From Paraburkholderia sp. IMGN_8 (GTDB lineage Bacteria > Pseudomonadota > Gammaproteobacteria > Burkholderiales > Burkholderiaceae): a stretch of DNA of 64,000 nucleotides. Shown piece after piece: positions 27,478 to 38,601 of the stretch. The notes beneath the pieces were generated by a model, which was not told the DNA's origin, made no database searches, and was given only the letters and a program-made list of their open reading frames with translations. Position 1 is the stretch's first letter. Every line of letters starts with the position of its first letter. Location of the stretch: assembly GCF_038050405.1 (NCBI RefSeq), contig NZ_CP150900.1:2542001-2606000 (forward strand), read 5' to 3'. The translations under genes were made by a program, and so were the position numbers.

Positions 27478-30400
27478 TCAACCCAGCCAGCGGCGTGCGT
27501 TCTGGAACACGCGCATCCACGGACTGCCGTCGTTGCCGCCTTCGCCCCAGCTCTCCGGATGCCAGCTCATCTGCACCGCGCGATGCACGCGCTCGGTGTG
27601 CGGCATCAGCACGGTGAAGCGGCCATCCGGCGTGGTCACCGACGTGATGCCGTTCGGCGAGCCGTTCGGGTTGAACGGATATTGCTCGGTCGCCTGACCA
27701 CGGTGATCGACATAACGCATCGCCACCGCGACCTTCGACGCATCGCCCTGCTGCGAGAAGTCAGCAAAGCCTTCACCGTGCGCGATCGCCACCGGAATGC
27801 GCGAGCCTTCCATGCCGGCGAAGAAGATCGACGGCGACGCTTGCACTTCGACCAGCGAGAAGCGCGCTTCGAATTTCTCTGACTTGTTGCGCGTGAACTT
27901 CGGCCAGGCTTCAGCGCCCGGAATCATCGACGCGAGGCTGCTCATCATCTGGCAGCCGTTGCAGATGCCCAGCGCGAACGTGTCTTCGCGGCCGAAGAAG
28001 GCGGCGAACATGTCGGCCAGTTGCGAGTTGAAGCGGATCGCCTTCGCCCAGCCTTCGCCGGCACCCAGCGTGTCGCCGTACGAGAAACCGCCGCACGCCA
28101 CCGCACCGGCGAAATCCGCCAGCGTGGCGCGGCCCGACAACAGGTCGCTCATATGCACGTCGTGCGCGTCGAAACCGGCGCGGTCGAATGCATAGGCCGT
28201 TTCGAGGTGCGAGTTCACGCCCTGCTCGCGCAGAATCGCGACACGCGGACGCGCGCCCTTGTGAACGCCCCGAAGGAAGTCCCCTTGGGGGACGAACGGT
28301 GCGGCGACGTCTTCAGCCGGATCGAAGCTGAGAACCGGCGTGATGCCCGGATCGGCGGCGTCGAGCAGCGCGTCGTATTCGGCGTCGGCGCATGCCGGGT
28401 TGTCGCGCAGACGCGAAATGCGCCAGCTCACTTCGCTCCACGCGCGATGCAATTCGGTGCGCGGCGCTTCGTAGATCTTCTTCGCGTCGCGATAGATTTC
28501 GATCGTGTCGCGCTCGTTGATCTTGCCGATCACGTGCGAACATGCCGACAGACCATGCTCACGCAATGCAGCCAGCACCGCGTCGCGCTCCTGCGCGCGC
28601 ACCTGGATCACAGCGCCGAGCTCCTCAGTGAAAAGCGCGCGGATCGTGCGGTCTTCGCGGCGGCCGCTGGTCTGCTTGGCCCAGTCTTTCGCGTCGCCGT
28701 AGTCGGATTCGTGATCCGGATCGAGCACCAGCATGTCGACATTCAGCGACACGCCGACGTGACCCGCAAACGCCATTTCACAGACCGTCGCCCACAGGCC
28801 GCCGTCAGAGCGGTCGTGGTAAGCGAGCAGCTTGCCGTCGCTGTTGAGCGCCTGGATCGCGGTGAAGAAGCGTTTCAGATCTTCCGCATCGTCGACGTCC
28901 GGCACCGTGTCGCCGACCTGCTGCGTGACCTGCGCGAGGATGCTGCCGCCGAGACGATGCTTGCCGCGGCCGAGGTCGATCGCGATCAGCACGGAGTCGC
29001 CCGCCTCGCTTACGCGGCGCAGTTGCGGTGTGAGGTGCTTGCGCACGTCTTCAACCGGCGCGAACGCCGAGATGATCAGTGAGACCGGTGCGACCACTTC
29101 CTTCGCGACACCACGGTCTTCCCATTTGGTGCGCATCGACAGCGAATCCTTGCCGACCGGAATGCTGATGCCGAGCGCCGGGCACAACTCCATGCCGATC
29201 GCCTTGACCGTGTCGAACAGCGCGGCGTCTTCGCCCGGTGCGCCGCAGGCGGCCATCCAGTTCGCCGACAGCTTGAGCTTATCGAGCGACGCGATCGGCG
29301 CCGCCGCGATGTTGGTGACCGCCTCGCCGACCGCCATGCGGCCCGAAGCCGGCGCGTTGATCACGGCGAGCGGCGTGCGCTCGGCCATCGTCATCGCTTC
29401 GCCGCGGAAGCCCGCGTAGTCCATCGTCGTGATCGCGACGTCGGCGACCGGCACTTGCCACGGGCCGACCATCTGGTCACGCGCGGTCGTGCCGCCCACC
29501 GAGCGGTCGCCGATCGTGATCAGGAACGACTTGCTTGCGACCGTCGGGTGACGCAGCACGCTGACCGCCACTTCCGACAACGCGGTGCTGGTGACATCCA
29601 CCGGCTCGAGCTTCGTTTCGACGCGCTTGACGTCGCGATGCATGCGCGGCGCCTTGCCGAGCAGCACTTCCATCGGCATATCGACCGGCTGGTGCGCGGC
29701 GTCGTCTTTCAGTTCGGTGTCGATCAGCTTCAACTGACGCTCGGCGGTGGCCGTACCGATCACCGCGAACGGGCAGCGCTCGCGCTGGCACATCGCTTCG
29801 AAGGCCGGCAGATCGGCAGGCGCAATCGCCAGCACATAGCGCTCCTGCGCTTCGTTCGACCAGATTTCACGCGGCGACAGACCGCTTTCTTCCAGCTGGA
29901 TCTTGCGCAGTTCGAAAATCGCGCCCTTGCTCGCGCCGTCCACCACTTCCGGGAACGCGTTCGACAGACCGCCCGCGCCGACGTCGTGGATGCTCAGGAT
30001 CGGATTCTTCTCGCCGAGTTGCCAGCACGCGTTGATGACTTCCTGTGCGCGCCGCTCGATTTCCGGGTTGCCGCGCTGGACTGAGTCGAAGTCGAGTTCG
30101 GCGGTGTTGGTGCCGGTCGCCATCGAGCTGGCCGCGCCGCCGCCCATGCCGATGCGCATGCCCGGGCCGCCGATCTGGATCAGCAGCGACCCTTCCGGCA
30201 GATCGTGCTTGTGCGTGTGTTGGTCCGAAATATTGCCGATGCCGCCGGCGATCATGATCGGCTTGTGATAGCCGCGCACCAGACCGGCGACGTTCTGCTC
30301 GTAAGTACGGAAATAGCCGCCCAGATTCGGTCGGCCGAATTCATTGTTGAACGCGGCGCCGCCCAGCGGGCCATCGATCATGATCTGCAGCGGCGAAGCG

Positions 30401-31590
30401 ATGCGATCGGGCCGGCCGTACGCTTCGTGCCTGTCGTTCGGGTTGCGGTGCGCGAGCGGCTGCGCGGCGTCGCGGGCGTTTTCCCACGCTTCGACGCCGT
30501 CCGGCAATTCGAGGTTCGACACCGTGAAGCCCGCCAGACCCGCCTTCGGACGCGCGCCGCGGCCGGTCGCGCCTTCGTCGCGGATTTCGCCGCCTGCGCC
30601 GGTCGAGGCGCCCGGGAACGGCGAGATCGCGGTCGGGTGATTGTGCGTTTCCACCTTCATCAAGGTGTGCGTCAGTTCGACGTTACGGCGATAGTGCTCG
30701 GGCAACTCGTTTTCGCCGAGTTCAGCCGGCGTGCGCGGGAACCAGCGCTCGGCGATGCCGCCCGCCATGATCGCGGAGTTGTCCGAATACGCGACGATCG
30801 TGCCTTGGGGGTTCAGCTTCTCGGTGTTGCGGATCATGTTGAACAGCGAGATGTCCTGCGGCTCGCCGTCGATGGTCCATTGCGCGTTGAAAATCTTGTG
30901 GCGGCAGTGCTCGCTGTTGGCCTGCGCGAACATCATCAGTTCGACGTCGGTCGGGTTGCGGGCGAGTTTCGTGAATGCGTCGACCAGATAGTCGATTTCG
31001 TCGTCGGCAAGCGCGAGGCCCAGTTCCGTGTTCGCCGCTTCCAGCGCGCTACGGCCGTGGCTCAAAACGTCGACGGTTTGCAGCGGCTTGGCCGGCAGTT
31101 CGTCGAACAGATGCATCGCGTGGTCACGCGACGGCGCGACGCTTTCGGTCATGCGGTCATGCAGCGCCGCGGCGACGGCCGCGCGGGCTTCGTCGGAGAG
31201 CGCCTTCTTGCCGCTGAGCAGGCCGCTTTTCAGCGTGACCGTGTACTCGACGCCACGCTCGATGCGGCGTACCTGCGTGAGGCCGCACAGATGGGCGATA
31301 TCCGTTGCCTTGCTCGCCCACGGCGACACCGTGCCGAAGCGCGGCACCACGAGGAAGGTTTCGGCGGTGCCGCGCTCTTTGGTTTCTTCGAGCGGATCGC
31401 CGTAGTGCATCAGCGCTTCGATCTTCGCGTTGTCTTCCGCGGAGAGCGGCGTCTGGGCATTGACGAAATGCAGATACTGTCCGCGCACGCCGGTGATGTT
31501 GGCGTCGATGCGCGTGAGCGTTTCGAGCAGGCGGGTTTGACGGAAATCGGAAAGGGCCGAAGCGCCGGGGAAACACGAGAAGTGGGCCAT
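27478..31590 (-). CDS. purL: Phosphoribosylformylglycinamidine synthase, 1370 aa
   Basis: Fourth step of purine synthesis, turning FGAR into FGAM with ATP and glutamine. This is the large single-chain form: N-terminal PurS-like part, two AIRS-type domains in the middle ([66 protein letters not shown]) and a C-terminal class I glutamine amidotransferase with nucleophile Cys in [11 protein letters not shown] and the His-x-Glu triad near the end (MSWHPES). I start at MAHFSCFPG; an upstream Arg-rich extension in the same frame is not family-like. It ends convergent to the parvulin gene. Confidence 0.97.
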   Translation of the reverse strand: MAHFSCFPGASALSDFRQTRLLETLTRIDANITGVRGQYLHFVNAQTPLSAEDNAKIEALMHYGDPLEETKERGTAETFLVVPRFGTVSPWASKATDIAHLCGLTQVRRIERGVEYTVTLKSGLLSGKKALSDEARAAVAAALHDRMTESVAPSRDHAMHLFDELPAKPLQTVDVLSHGRSALEAANTELGLALADDEIDYLVDAFTKLARNPTDVELMMFAQANSEHCRHKIFNAQWTIDGEPQDISLFNMIRNTEKLNPQGTIVAYSDNSAIMAGGIAERWFPRTPAELGENELPEHYRRNVELTHTLMKVETHNHPTAISPFPGASTGAGGEIRDEGATGRGARPKAGLAGFTVSNLELPDGVEAWENARDAAQPLAHRNPNDRHEAYGRPDRIASPLQIMIDGPLGGAAFNNEFGRPNLGGYFRTYEQNVAGLVRGYHKPIMIAGGIGNISDQHTHKHDLPEGSLLIQIGGPGMRIGMGGGAASSMATGTNTAELDFDSVQRGNPEIERRAQEVINACWQLGEKNPILSIHDVGAGGLSNAFPEVVDGASKGAIFELRKIQLEESGLSPREIWSNEAQERYVLAIAPADLPAFEAMCQRERCPFAVIGTATAERQLKLIDTELKDDAAHQPVDMPMEVLLGKAPRMHRDVKRVETKLEPVDVTSTALSEVAVSVLRHPTVASKSFLITIGDRSVGGTTARDQMVGPWQVPVADVAITTMDYAGFRGEAMTMAERTPLAVINAPASGRMAVGEAVTNIAAAPIASLDKLKLSANWMAACGAPGEDAALFDTVKAIGMELCPALGISIPVGKDSLSMRTKWEDRGVAKEVVAPVSLIISAFAPVEDVRKHLTPQLRRVSEAGDSVLIAIDLGRGKHRLGGSILAQVTQQVGDTVPDVDDAEDLKRFFTAIQALNSDGKLLAYHDRSDGGLWATVCEMAFAGHVGVSLNVDMLVLDPDHESDYGDAKDWAKQTSGRREDRTIRALFTEELGAVIQVRAQERDAVLAALREHGLSACSHVIGKINERDTIEIYRDAKKIYEAPRTELHRAWSEVSWRISRLRDNPACADAEYDALLDAADPGITPVLSFDPAEDVAAPFVPQGDFLRGVHKGARPRVAILREQGVNSHLETAYAFDRAGFDAHDVHMSDLLSGRATLADFAGAVACGGFSYGDTLGAGEGWAKAIRFNSQLADMFAAFFGREDTFALGICNGCQMMSSLASMIPGAEAWPKFTRNKSEKFEARFSLVEVQASPSIFFAGMEGSRIPVAIAHGEGFADFSQQGDASKVAVAMRYVDHRGQATEQYPFNPNGSPNGITSVTTPDGRFTVLMPHTERVHRAVQMSWHPESWGEGGNDGSPWMRVFQNARRWLG

Positions 31591-31906
31591 GGACTTGACG
31601 TTGCGTCGCTCAATGATGCCGAAGAGTCGCGCGTGCGGGCGACGTGAGGCGGAAAGGAAGTCCGGGATTATACCCCGGGAACGGGCTTCCAGCGGGCTCG
31701 GCGGTGCGGTTTGGGTCGCCACGCCAGGCGCTGGCCTGCGGCGTCCGCGGTGGCGCTCGCGTGCCAGGGCCGTCCGTTTGGCTGCTATCATTCGCCCTTT
31801 CACCAGATCGGCGCGAGCGGCCTGAGCAATGCCGGGTTTCGCGCCGCATGTCACGCTTAAGCGGAACGCAGGGTTCTAGCATCCCGCCGGCAAATCGAAT
31901 CAGAAC
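31591..31906. other. Divergent promoter gap, no gene recognised
   Basis: Space between purL and the divergent DadA-like gene. It should hold both promoters. Open frames on either strand are Arg/Pro-rich noise. No PurR-like palindrome or leader RNA structure stood out by eye. Confidence 0.4.
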
Positions 31907-33202
31907 ATGGATGTCATCGTCATTGGCGGCGGGATAGTTGGCGTCGCCACCGCTTATCAACTGCGCGCGGCCGGCCACAGGGTTTGCGTCGTCGAGCGCC
32001 ACGCGACCGTCGCGCAGGGCGCGACCTATGGACACGGCGGCACCGTCCTCCCGACCCCGCTCGACGTCTGGTTCGGCCCGACTTTCATGGCGAACCGTCA
32101 GGGCGCGAAGAATGGCGTCATCAGCAAGACCGGCTTCAACGGGGCAGCGCGTCAGTTCGTCAAGCAGCTTGCCATTTTGCAGGCGCCGGAGGCGTTCAGC
32201 CGGCAATACGGGCGGCTGCGCCCGCTGATCGAATTGTCGCGTGACGCGATGGCCGACATGGAAGCGCGCTTCGGCCTGGAATACGAACAGGCGAGCGGCG
32301 TCCTTTATCTGGTGCGTTCCGCGCAGGAATGGCAGCAGACCCAGACTGCGCTCGACCTGCTGCGTCAATACGAAGTGCCGCATCACGTGCTGACGCCTGC
32401 CGAATGCGCCACGTTCGAGCATTCCGTGCCGACCGATCCGGAATTCGCTGGCGGCGTGCTGTTCGACCAGGAGCGCACGGCGAACTGCCCGCTATTTGCG
32501 AAGCTGATCAAACAGACCCTCGATACGCAGGGCGGCGTGCAATTCATGCCTGGTTGCGAAGTGTCGGCGATCCGCCTCGACGGCCAGCGCCCCGCGGTGG
32601 AACTGGCGGCGCGTCCGGGCGAGACGTCCCGTTCACGCGAAGTCGACGTGATCAGCGCTGACGCGATTGTTGTGGCCGCGGGTTACGGCAGCTTGCCGCT
32701 GCTCGAACGCCTTGGGCTGCGACTGCCGCTGCATCCGCTGCGCCTGCACACGCTGGTTGCACCGATTGCGCATGAGGAATGCGCGCCGCACGTCGCGATT
32801 GTCGACGCGGTGAAGCGGATTGCGATTACGCGGATGAACCACCGGTTGCGGATTGCGGGTGGCGCGGTATTGCAGAGTGCCGGCCAGATCGACAAACCGC
32901 TCGGCGAGGCGTTGACCAAGGAAGCGCTTGCGCTATTGGGTCAGGCGACGCACGACTGGATCCCGGGGGCCGCGCGGATTTCCGCGGCGTTGCCATGGGA
33001 GGGGGTGAAACTGCTGTCGCAGGATGGTTTGCCGGTGATTGGCAATACTGTGCATCCTCGGCTGTTTGTGAATGTTGGGCATGGTCCGGCGGGATGGGGG
33101 CTGGCATGCGGTGCTGGAAAGCTTGTGACCGATATGGTTACTGGCACGGCGCCGGATCTGCCGGTGGAGACGTTGGCGGCGCTTCGGCCGGATCGGTTTT
33201 GA
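31907..33202 (+). CDS. D-amino-acid dehydrogenase-like FAD oxidoreductase, 431 aa
   Basis: DAO-family flavoenzyme close to DadA, which oxidises D-amino acids (typically D-alanine) to the keto acid and passes electrons to the respiratory chain. The Rossmann motif VIVIGGGIVGVATAYQL is at the extreme N-terminus, and GHGGTVLPTPLDVWF, IAITRMNHRLRIAGGAVLQ and GLPVIGNTVHPRLFVNVGHGPAGWGLACGAGK are typical DadA-like stretches. Length fits. It is alone, without a racemase next to it. The start ATG is exactly where the dinucleotide-binding fold begins. Confidence 0.9.
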   Translation: MDVIVIGGGIVGVATAYQLRAAGHRVCVVERHATVAQGATYGHGGTVLPTPLDVWFGPTFMANRQGAKNGVISKTGFNGAARQFVKQLAILQAPEAFSRQYGRLRPLIELSRDAMADMEARFGLEYEQASGVLYLVRSAQEWQQTQTALDLLRQYEVPHHVLTPAECATFEHSVPTDPEFAGGVLFDQERTANCPLFAKLIKQTLDTQGGVQFMPGCEVSAIRLDGQRPAVELAARPGETSRSREVDVISADAIVVAAGYGSLPLLERLGLRLPLHPLRLHTLVAPIAHEECAPHVAIVDAVKRIAITRMNHRLRIAGGAVLQSAGQIDKPLGEALTKEALALLGQATHDWIPGAARISAALPWEGVKLLSQDGLPVIGNTVHPRLFVNVGHGPAGWGLACGAGKLVTDMVTGTAPDLPVETLAALRPDRF

Positions 33203-34203
33203 AGGGTTTTTTGCCTTTTGCGGCGGCATGGGTTGTGTGCCTACGGTGTTGGTCCTTTTTTGGTTTTTTTGCCTTCGCGGCGCTTATGGTCTGTGCGCCT
33301 GCGGTGTTGGCCTTTCCTTGATTTGTTAGTGGTCTATTAGCTTCGCCCCTGTGCGGGGCAGGCACTTACTTTCTTTGCCGCCGCAAAGAAAGTAAGCAAA
33401 GAAAGCGGCTTCACACCGCCAGTTCTAAAGCGGGTCCCCTGGCTTGGAGGAGGTAGTGGAGCATCTGGAATCGGTGTTCTCGCACATTCGACGTGAGTGA
33501 CAAGGCCGTCATACTTCCGGCGGCGCTGCGCGCGCCGCGGCGGTACTTCCCAACACCGATCGCAGATTGGCACCTCCGGCATCATTCTTCCCGCCTCGCA
33601 CTACGTGCTCGCCGGAACGGTCTGCAAGGGAAACCAGTGGGTACTCTTTGCGCGGCGGGAGCCATCGGCTTCGCCTCGGCGAGGCGCCTGAATTGTGGAA
33701 GTGCGAGCCACTTTGCCAAACGACACGCAGGCGCGCGTTACGTCAGCGTGGCTAAGGAACGCAGCCACGAGTTACGCTAGCGCAACAAAAGCAAGCCATT
33801 ACGCTTGAACGACCGTAGGCATCGGAAGCACCCGACAGACCCGACGGTTTTATGAAGTACCGCTACGGCGCGCGCAGCGCCGCCGGAAGTATGACTGCCT
33901 TGTCACCAGCGCGGAGTGTGCGAGAACACCGATTCCAGATGCTCCACTACCTCCTCCAAGCTAGGGGACCCGCTTAAAAATTAGCGGTTTGAGCCGCTTT
34001 CTTTTGCCTACTTTTCTTTGCGGCAGGCAAAGAAAAGTAGGTGCCCCCCGCACAGGGGGAACGCTAATAAACCAAAAAGAAAACAAGGAAAGGCAACGCC
34101 GTAGGCAAACAGAAATAAGCGCCGAGCACGCAAAAAAACCAAGAAAAGGCCAACGCCACAGGCGCACAGACCATAAGCGCCGCACAGGCAAAAAAACCAC
34201 CTT
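33203..34203. repeat. 1-kb near-palindromic element: two 346-350 bp inverted arms around a 305-bp core
   Basis: Left arm 33203-33548 and right arm 33854-34203 align colinearly as reverse complements over their full length, with scattered mismatches. In each arm, from outside in, there are: two tandem copies of a roughly 70-bp unit (with pieces such as GGCGCTTATGGTCTGTGCGC and GGTTTTTTTGCC); a separate hairpin (33365-33396, arms CTTACTTTCTTTGC and GCAAAGAAAGTAAG, loop CGCC; the right-arm version is at 34007-34041); a conserved GAGCATCTGGAATCGGTGTT stretch (left) matching AACACCGATTCCAGATGCTC (right); and an inner AAGTATGAC/GTCATACTT with GC-rich block. The core 33549-33853 shows no domain-bearing gene. 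No transposase is present. Confidence 0.9.
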
Positions 34204-34277
34204 ATCCCTATCCGCACTACCATAGTGCTTTCAACCGCTTCCTCACCTTGCAAAAAGGTGAACCCCAAACCACTGCC

Positions 34278-35864
34278 ATGACAGAACCCGAAACCGCGCT
34301 CCCGGATCTGATCAACCCGCACAACCGTGCACTGCCCCTCCTCACCCTGACGGACCTTCGGATACTGGAAAACCAGGCATCGGCAGCGTTGCCGGCACAT
34401 ACGCTAATGGCCCGCGCAGGCAAAGCCGCCGCCAGCTTCCTGAGCGAGCAAATAACCCGCGACACGTCAGTCGACAAAACGAAGCACAAAGTGTGGCTAA
34501 TAGCAGGCCCGGGCAACAACGGCGGCGACGCCCTGGTCATGGCGACAGAACTCCACAAAGCAGGCATCGCGGTAGAACTCTGCATGCCGATCGAAGTAAA
34601 ACCGGACGATGCCCGCTGGGCCCTAAACAACGCCCGTGCCGCAGGCATTGCAATCACCTCGACACCTCCAGCCTCGCTGGAAAACTACACCTGGCTGGTG
34701 GACGGCATGTTCGGCATAGGTCTGACGCGCCCGTTGGAGGGCATCTTCGCGACAACCGCCCGCCAACTCTCGCAACGCACCAAAGCAAAAACAAAAGCAA
34801 AAGGCGGCGTACTGGCACTAGACACCCCAAGTGGCCTGGACAGCGACACCGGCACGGTCATTGCCGAGGGCAATGCGGTCCACGCCACCCACACCATCAC
34901 CTTCATCGGCGCCAAACCGGGTCTCTTCACCGCACAAGGCCGCGACCTCGCCGGCGCGGTAACGGTGGCGCCGATCGGCGTCGACAGCACCACCCGCGCG
35001 GCCGTGCAACTCAACGCGCCTGAACTATTCGCCGCCTTCCTGCCGCCACGCGACTTCGCGACCCACAAGGGCACTTTCGGCAGCCTCGCGGTGGTCGGCG
35101 GCGACACCGGCATGTGCGGCGCGCCGATCCTCGCGGCGCGCGCGGCGCTCTACTCCGGCGCGGGCAAAGTGCACGTCGCCCTGCTGGGCGTCGGCGCACC
35201 ACCCTACGACCCGCCGCATCCCGAACTAATGCTGCACGCGATCGACGATCTGCCGCTCGACACGATGGACGCGCTCGCCGTCGGCTGCGGCATGGGCCAT
35301 CGCGAGCGTGCGACGCAGGTCCTGCACGACGTCCTGCCACTCGACATGCCCAAGCTGCTCGACGCCGACGCGCTGAATCTGATTGCGAAAGACCCGTCGC
35401 TCGCGGCAGAGCTCACCGCGCGCGGCGTGCAAGGCGATCCGTGCGTGCTGACGCCGCATCCGCTCGAAGCCGCGCGCCTGCTCGGCACCGACGCGTCCAC
35501 CGTGCAGCGCGACCGGCTGGCCGCGGCGCGTGCGCTGGCGGCGCGCTTTGCCAGCGTCGTCGTGCTGAAAGGCACCGGCACGGTAATCGCGGCGCCGGAC
35601 GGCCGCCTCGCGATCAATCCGACCGGCAATGCCGCGCTCGCGACAGGCGGCACCGGCGACGTGCTCGGCGGCATCATCGGCGCCCTGCTCGCACAGCACT
35701 TGCCGCGTTACGAAGCGGCGTTGGCAGGCGTCTACCTGCACGGTCTCGCCGCCGACTCCCTGAGCGCGCAAGGCCACGGCCCGGCCGGCTTGACGGCGGG
35801 CGAACTGGCACCGATGGTGCGGACCTTGATGAACCGGATGTTCTATCCGACACTGGTTCGATGA
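34278..35864 (+). CDS. nnr: Bifunctional NAD(P)H-hydrate epimerase / ADP-dependent dehydratase, 528 aa
   Basis: Repairs hydrated NAD(P)H. The N-terminal YjeF epimerase domain has LMARAGKAAASF and the nucleotide loop AGPGNNGGDALVMA. The C-terminal ribokinase-like dehydratase domain has THKGTFGSLAVVGGDTGMCGAPILAARAALYSGAGKVHV, VLTPHPLEAARLL, VVLKGTGTVIAAPDG and the ATP-site GGTGDVLGGIIGALLAQ. Between them the epimerase part has a Lys-rich insert (RTKAKTKAKGG). I use the ATG of MTEPETA; a TTG ten codons upstream is in frame but less likely. First gene right of the palindromic element. Confidence 0.95.
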   Translation: MTEPETALPDLINPHNRALPLLTLTDLRILENQASAALPAHTLMARAGKAAASFLSEQITRDTSVDKTKHKVWLIAGPGNNGGDALVMATELHKAGIAVELCMPIEVKPDDARWALNNARAAGIAITSTPPASLENYTWLVDGMFGIGLTRPLEGIFATTARQLSQRTKAKTKAKGGVLALDTPSGLDSDTGTVIAEGNAVHATHTITFIGAKPGLFTAQGRDLAGAVTVAPIGVDSTTRAAVQLNAPELFAAFLPPRDFATHKGTFGSLAVVGGDTGMCGAPILAARAALYSGAGKVHVALLGVGAPPYDPPHPELMLHAIDDLPLDTMDALAVGCGMGHRERATQVLHDVLPLDMPKLLDADALNLIAKDPSLAAELTARGVQGDPCVLTPHPLEAARLLGTDASTVQRDRLAAARALAARFASVVVLKGTGTVIAAPDGRLAINPTGNAALATGGTGDVLGGIIGALLAQHLPRYEAALAGVYLHGLAADSLSAQGHGPAGLTAGELAPMVRTLMNRMFYPTLVR

Positions 35865-36136
35865 CGCCGCATGTCTCGCCGTGCGCACTGGATGCCCAAA
35901 CCGCTGCCACCTGTCATGCAACACCGTTATACTGATCGACCAAGCCGCGCGACCGGCCACCGCGGTTTGCGGCGAAACTTCAGCGATAATTTTCATCACG
36001 AAACCTGATCGCGAAGTTGCACCGCGACCCGCCGCGAACCCGGCCGCGCGGCATCGCTCTAACAGCATCGTTGCATCATCCTCGGCAGCGCTTCATGCGC
36101 GCGCCTTTCTTCGTGCCCATTCGTTAGACGGACGCT

Positions 36137-37759
36137 ATGACGCAGAACTCGCTCCCCTCCTGGTCCTCGCTGCAAACGCATTACGAGAAGATTCGCGATG
36201 CGCACATGCGCGACTGGTTCGCTCCCGAGAACGATCCCGCCCCTACCCGTGCTGAACGCTTTGCGTTCGCGGGCGGCGGTCTCGCGGCCGATTTCTCGAA
36301 GAACCGCATCACCGACGAAACCCTGCAACTGCTGGTGCAACTCGCCCGCGAAGCCGGCGTCGAAAAGCGCCGCGACGCAATGTTCGCGGGCGAAGTCGTC
36401 AACCCGACCGAAGGCCGCGCCGCGCTGCACACCGCGCTGCGCGCAAGCGACCCGAAAGCGCCGTTCTACGCGCAAGTGCAGGCCGAGCGCGCCAGGATGG
36501 CCGCGTTCGCCGATCAGGTGCGCAGCGGCGCCTGGACCGGCTACACCGGCAAGCGCATCCGCCATATCGTGAACATCGGTATCGGCGGCTCGGACCTCGG
36601 GCCGAAGATGGTCGTGCATGCGCTGCACCATCTGGCGAGCCCGGAGATCACGACGCACTTCGTCTCGAACGTCGACGGCGCCGATCTGTACAACGTAATG
36701 CAGAAGATCGATCCGGAAGAAACGCTCGCGATCATCGTCTCCAAGACCTTCACCACGCTCGAAACGATGACCAACGCGCGCTCGCTGCGCGACTGGTTCG
36801 TCGAGAAAGGCTGTCCGGAAAGCGCGCTGGCGAAACACTTCGTCGGCGTGTCGGCCAATCCCTCGGAAGTGGTCAGGTTCGGCATCGCGAAAGAGAACGT
36901 GTTCGAGATGTGGGACTGGGTCGGCGGCCGCTATTCGCTGTGGTCGGCGGTCGGTCTGTCGATCATGATCGCGATCGGCCCTCAGCAGTTCGGCGAACTG
37001 CTGGCCGGCGCCAACGAAATGGACCAGCATTTCCGCGACGCGCCGCTCGAAGAGAATCTGCCGGTGCTGCTCGGCATGATCGGGATCTGGTATCGCAACT
37101 TCTTCGGCTCGCAAAGCTACCTGGTCGCGCCGTATTCGGAAGCGCTGCATTTCCTGCCGTCGTATCTGCAACAGTTGGAGATGGAGAGCAACGGCAAGTC
37201 CGCGCGTCTCGACGGCGCGATGGTCGACTATCCGACCTCCGCCGTGACGTGGGGCGAACCGGGCACCAACGGTCAGCACGCGTTCTTCCAGATGCTGCAC
37301 CAGGGCCCAACCATTGTGCCGATCGACTTCGTCGCCGTGCTCACGCCGGAGCATCCGCTCGTCAGCCACCATCCGAAGCTGCTGGCGAACTGCTTCGCGC
37401 AAAGCGAAGCGCTGATGCTCGGCCGCACATTGGAAGAAGCGAAGAAGGTCGCCGGCGCGGACAAGCCGGAACTCGCGCCGCATCTGGTGTTTCCGGGCAA
37501 CCGTCCGACCAGCACGCTGCTGGTCGAGGCACTGACCGCGCGTTCGCTCGGCGCATTGATCGCGCTTTACGAGCACAAGGTGCTGGTGCAGGCGTCGGTA
37601 TGGAACATCAATCCGTTCGATCAGTGGGGCGTCGAGTTGGGCAAGATTCTCGGCAAGGTAGTCGAGGCGGATCTGACGGCGGCAAGCGTCGATGAAAAGA
37701 AGCATGACTCGTCGACGTCGGCGCTGATCGCCCGGGCACGCGCCGCATTAAAGCGCTGA
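36137..37759 (+). CDS. pgi: Glucose-6-phosphate isomerase, 540 aa
   Basis: Interconverts glucose-6-phosphate and fructose-6-phosphate. Signatures: [25 protein letters not shown] for the phosphate-binding loop, [14 protein letters not shown] (PROSITE-type Pgi region 1) and the C-terminal [12 protein letters not shown] (region 2), with the catalytic Glu in [21 protein letters not shown]. Full length. It is preceded by a 272-bp gap after nnr and followed by a hairpin terminator. Confidence 0.97.
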   Translation: MTQNSLPSWSSLQTHYEKIRDAHMRDWFAPENDPAPTRAERFAFAGGGLAADFSKNRITDETLQLLVQLAREAGVEKRRDAMFAGEVVNPTEGRAALHTALRASDPKAPFYAQVQAERARMAAFADQVRSGAWTGYTGKRIRHIVNIGIGGSDLGPKMVVHALHHLASPEITTHFVSNVDGADLYNVMQKIDPEETLAIIVSKTFTTLETMTNARSLRDWFVEKGCPESALAKHFVGVSANPSEVVRFGIAKENVFEMWDWVGGRYSLWSAVGLSIMIAIGPQQFGELLAGANEMDQHFRDAPLEENLPVLLGMIGIWYRNFFGSQSYLVAPYSEALHFLPSYLQQLEMESNGKSARLDGAMVDYPTSAVTWGEPGTNGQHAFFQMLHQGPTIVPIDFVAVLTPEHPLVSHHPKLLANCFAQSEALMLGRTLEEAKKVAGADKPELAPHLVFPGNRPTSTLLVEALTARSLGALIALYEHKVLVQASVWNINPFDQWGVELGKILGKVVEADLTAASVDEKKHDSSTSALIARARAALKR

Positions 37760-37852
37760 GCGTGAGCGGCGCGCTTGCTCGTGCCGCATGCGCCGATTGT
37801 TCACGCGCGCCCGGTTAGCGGCGTTGCGTTATCGAGTTGCATGAGATGGAAT

Positions 37853-37881
37853 GCAAAACGGGCCCTTGCGGCCCGCTTTGC
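37853..37881 (+). terminator. Probable pgi terminator
   Basis: Hairpin with arms CGGGCC and GGCCCG around a CTTGC loop, flanked by A residues before and CTTTGCTTTG after. It sits between pgi and the convergent ybbA gene and may serve both. The T tract is interrupted, so strength is uncertain. Confidence 0.6.
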
Positions 37882-37914
37882 TTTGTACGAACGAGTAGCG
37901 TGTGGCTGGCACGC

Positions 37915-38601
37915 TCAGGCCAAGCGCCCTGCTTCGATCGTCACCGTCGTATCGCAGCGGCGCGCAAGTTCGACGTCGTGCGTGACAAGAATCAACGTGG
38001 CGCCGTTCGCGCGATTCATCTCGAACATCAGGTCGATCACCGCATGGCCCGTAGCCGCATCGAGACTGCCGGTTGGCTCATCTGCGAACAGGATCGCCGG
38101 ATGCGTGACGAACGCGCGCGCCAACGCGACGCGTTGCTGTTCGCCGCCCGAGAGCAGCTTCGGATAATGGCCGGTACGCTGCCCGAGACCCACCTGCTGC
38201 AGCAAGCCGCGCGCACGCGCCGCGGCCTCGCGCGTGCCGATGCCGCCTTGCAGTTCGAGTGGCAAGGTGACGTTTTCGAGCGCCGTCAAATGCGGCATCA
38301 GTTGAAACGACTGAAACACGAAACCGACCGAGCCGCTGCGCAACGCAGCGCGCTCGTCTTCGTTCAGTTCGGTGAGTTCGCGCCCCAGCAGCCGAACCGA
38401 GCCCGAACTTGCGCTGTCCAATCCTGCAAGCAAGCCAAGCAGCGTAGACTTACCCGACCCGGATGCACCGACGATCGCCACACTGCTGCCGGCATCGATG
38501 GCAAGATCGATATCGTCGAGAATCGTCAACTCGCCGGTCGCATCCTTAACCCTCTTGCTCAAACCCCGCACTTCAATGACTGGATCAGTTCTGTTTAGCA
38601 T
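37915..38601 (-). CDS. ybbA: ABC transporter ATP-binding protein YbbA/LolD type, 228 aa
   Basis: ATPase of the MacB/LolD family that works with a large FtsX-like permease. Walker A is GASGSGKST (about residue 43), the signature is LSGGEQQRVALARAF, and Walker B is ILFADEPTGSLD, followed by the H-loop LVTHD. In E. coli ybbA is divergent from tesA and next to the ybbP permease; here the tesA partner is present but no permease gene lies beside it in the window. The start codon shares two bases with the tesA start on the other strand. Confidence 0.92.
   Translation of the reverse strand: MLNRTDPVIEVRGLSKRVKDATGELTILDDIDLAIDAGSSVAIVGASGSGKSTLLGLLAGLDSASSGSVRLLGRELTELNEDERAALRSGSVGFVFQSFQLMPHLTALENVTLPLELQGGIGTREAAARARGLLQQVGLGQRTGHYPKLLSGGEQQRVALARAFVTHPAILFADEPTGSLDAATGHAVIDLMFEMNRANGATLILVTHDVELARRCDTTVTIEAGRLA

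Noticed and set aside
33493..33780. Short open frames in the core of the palindromic element as a gene
   Set aside because: Three overlapping frames are all open for 60-95 codons, with Arg/Ser-rich composition and no ribosome-binding site. They look like repeat-derived noise.
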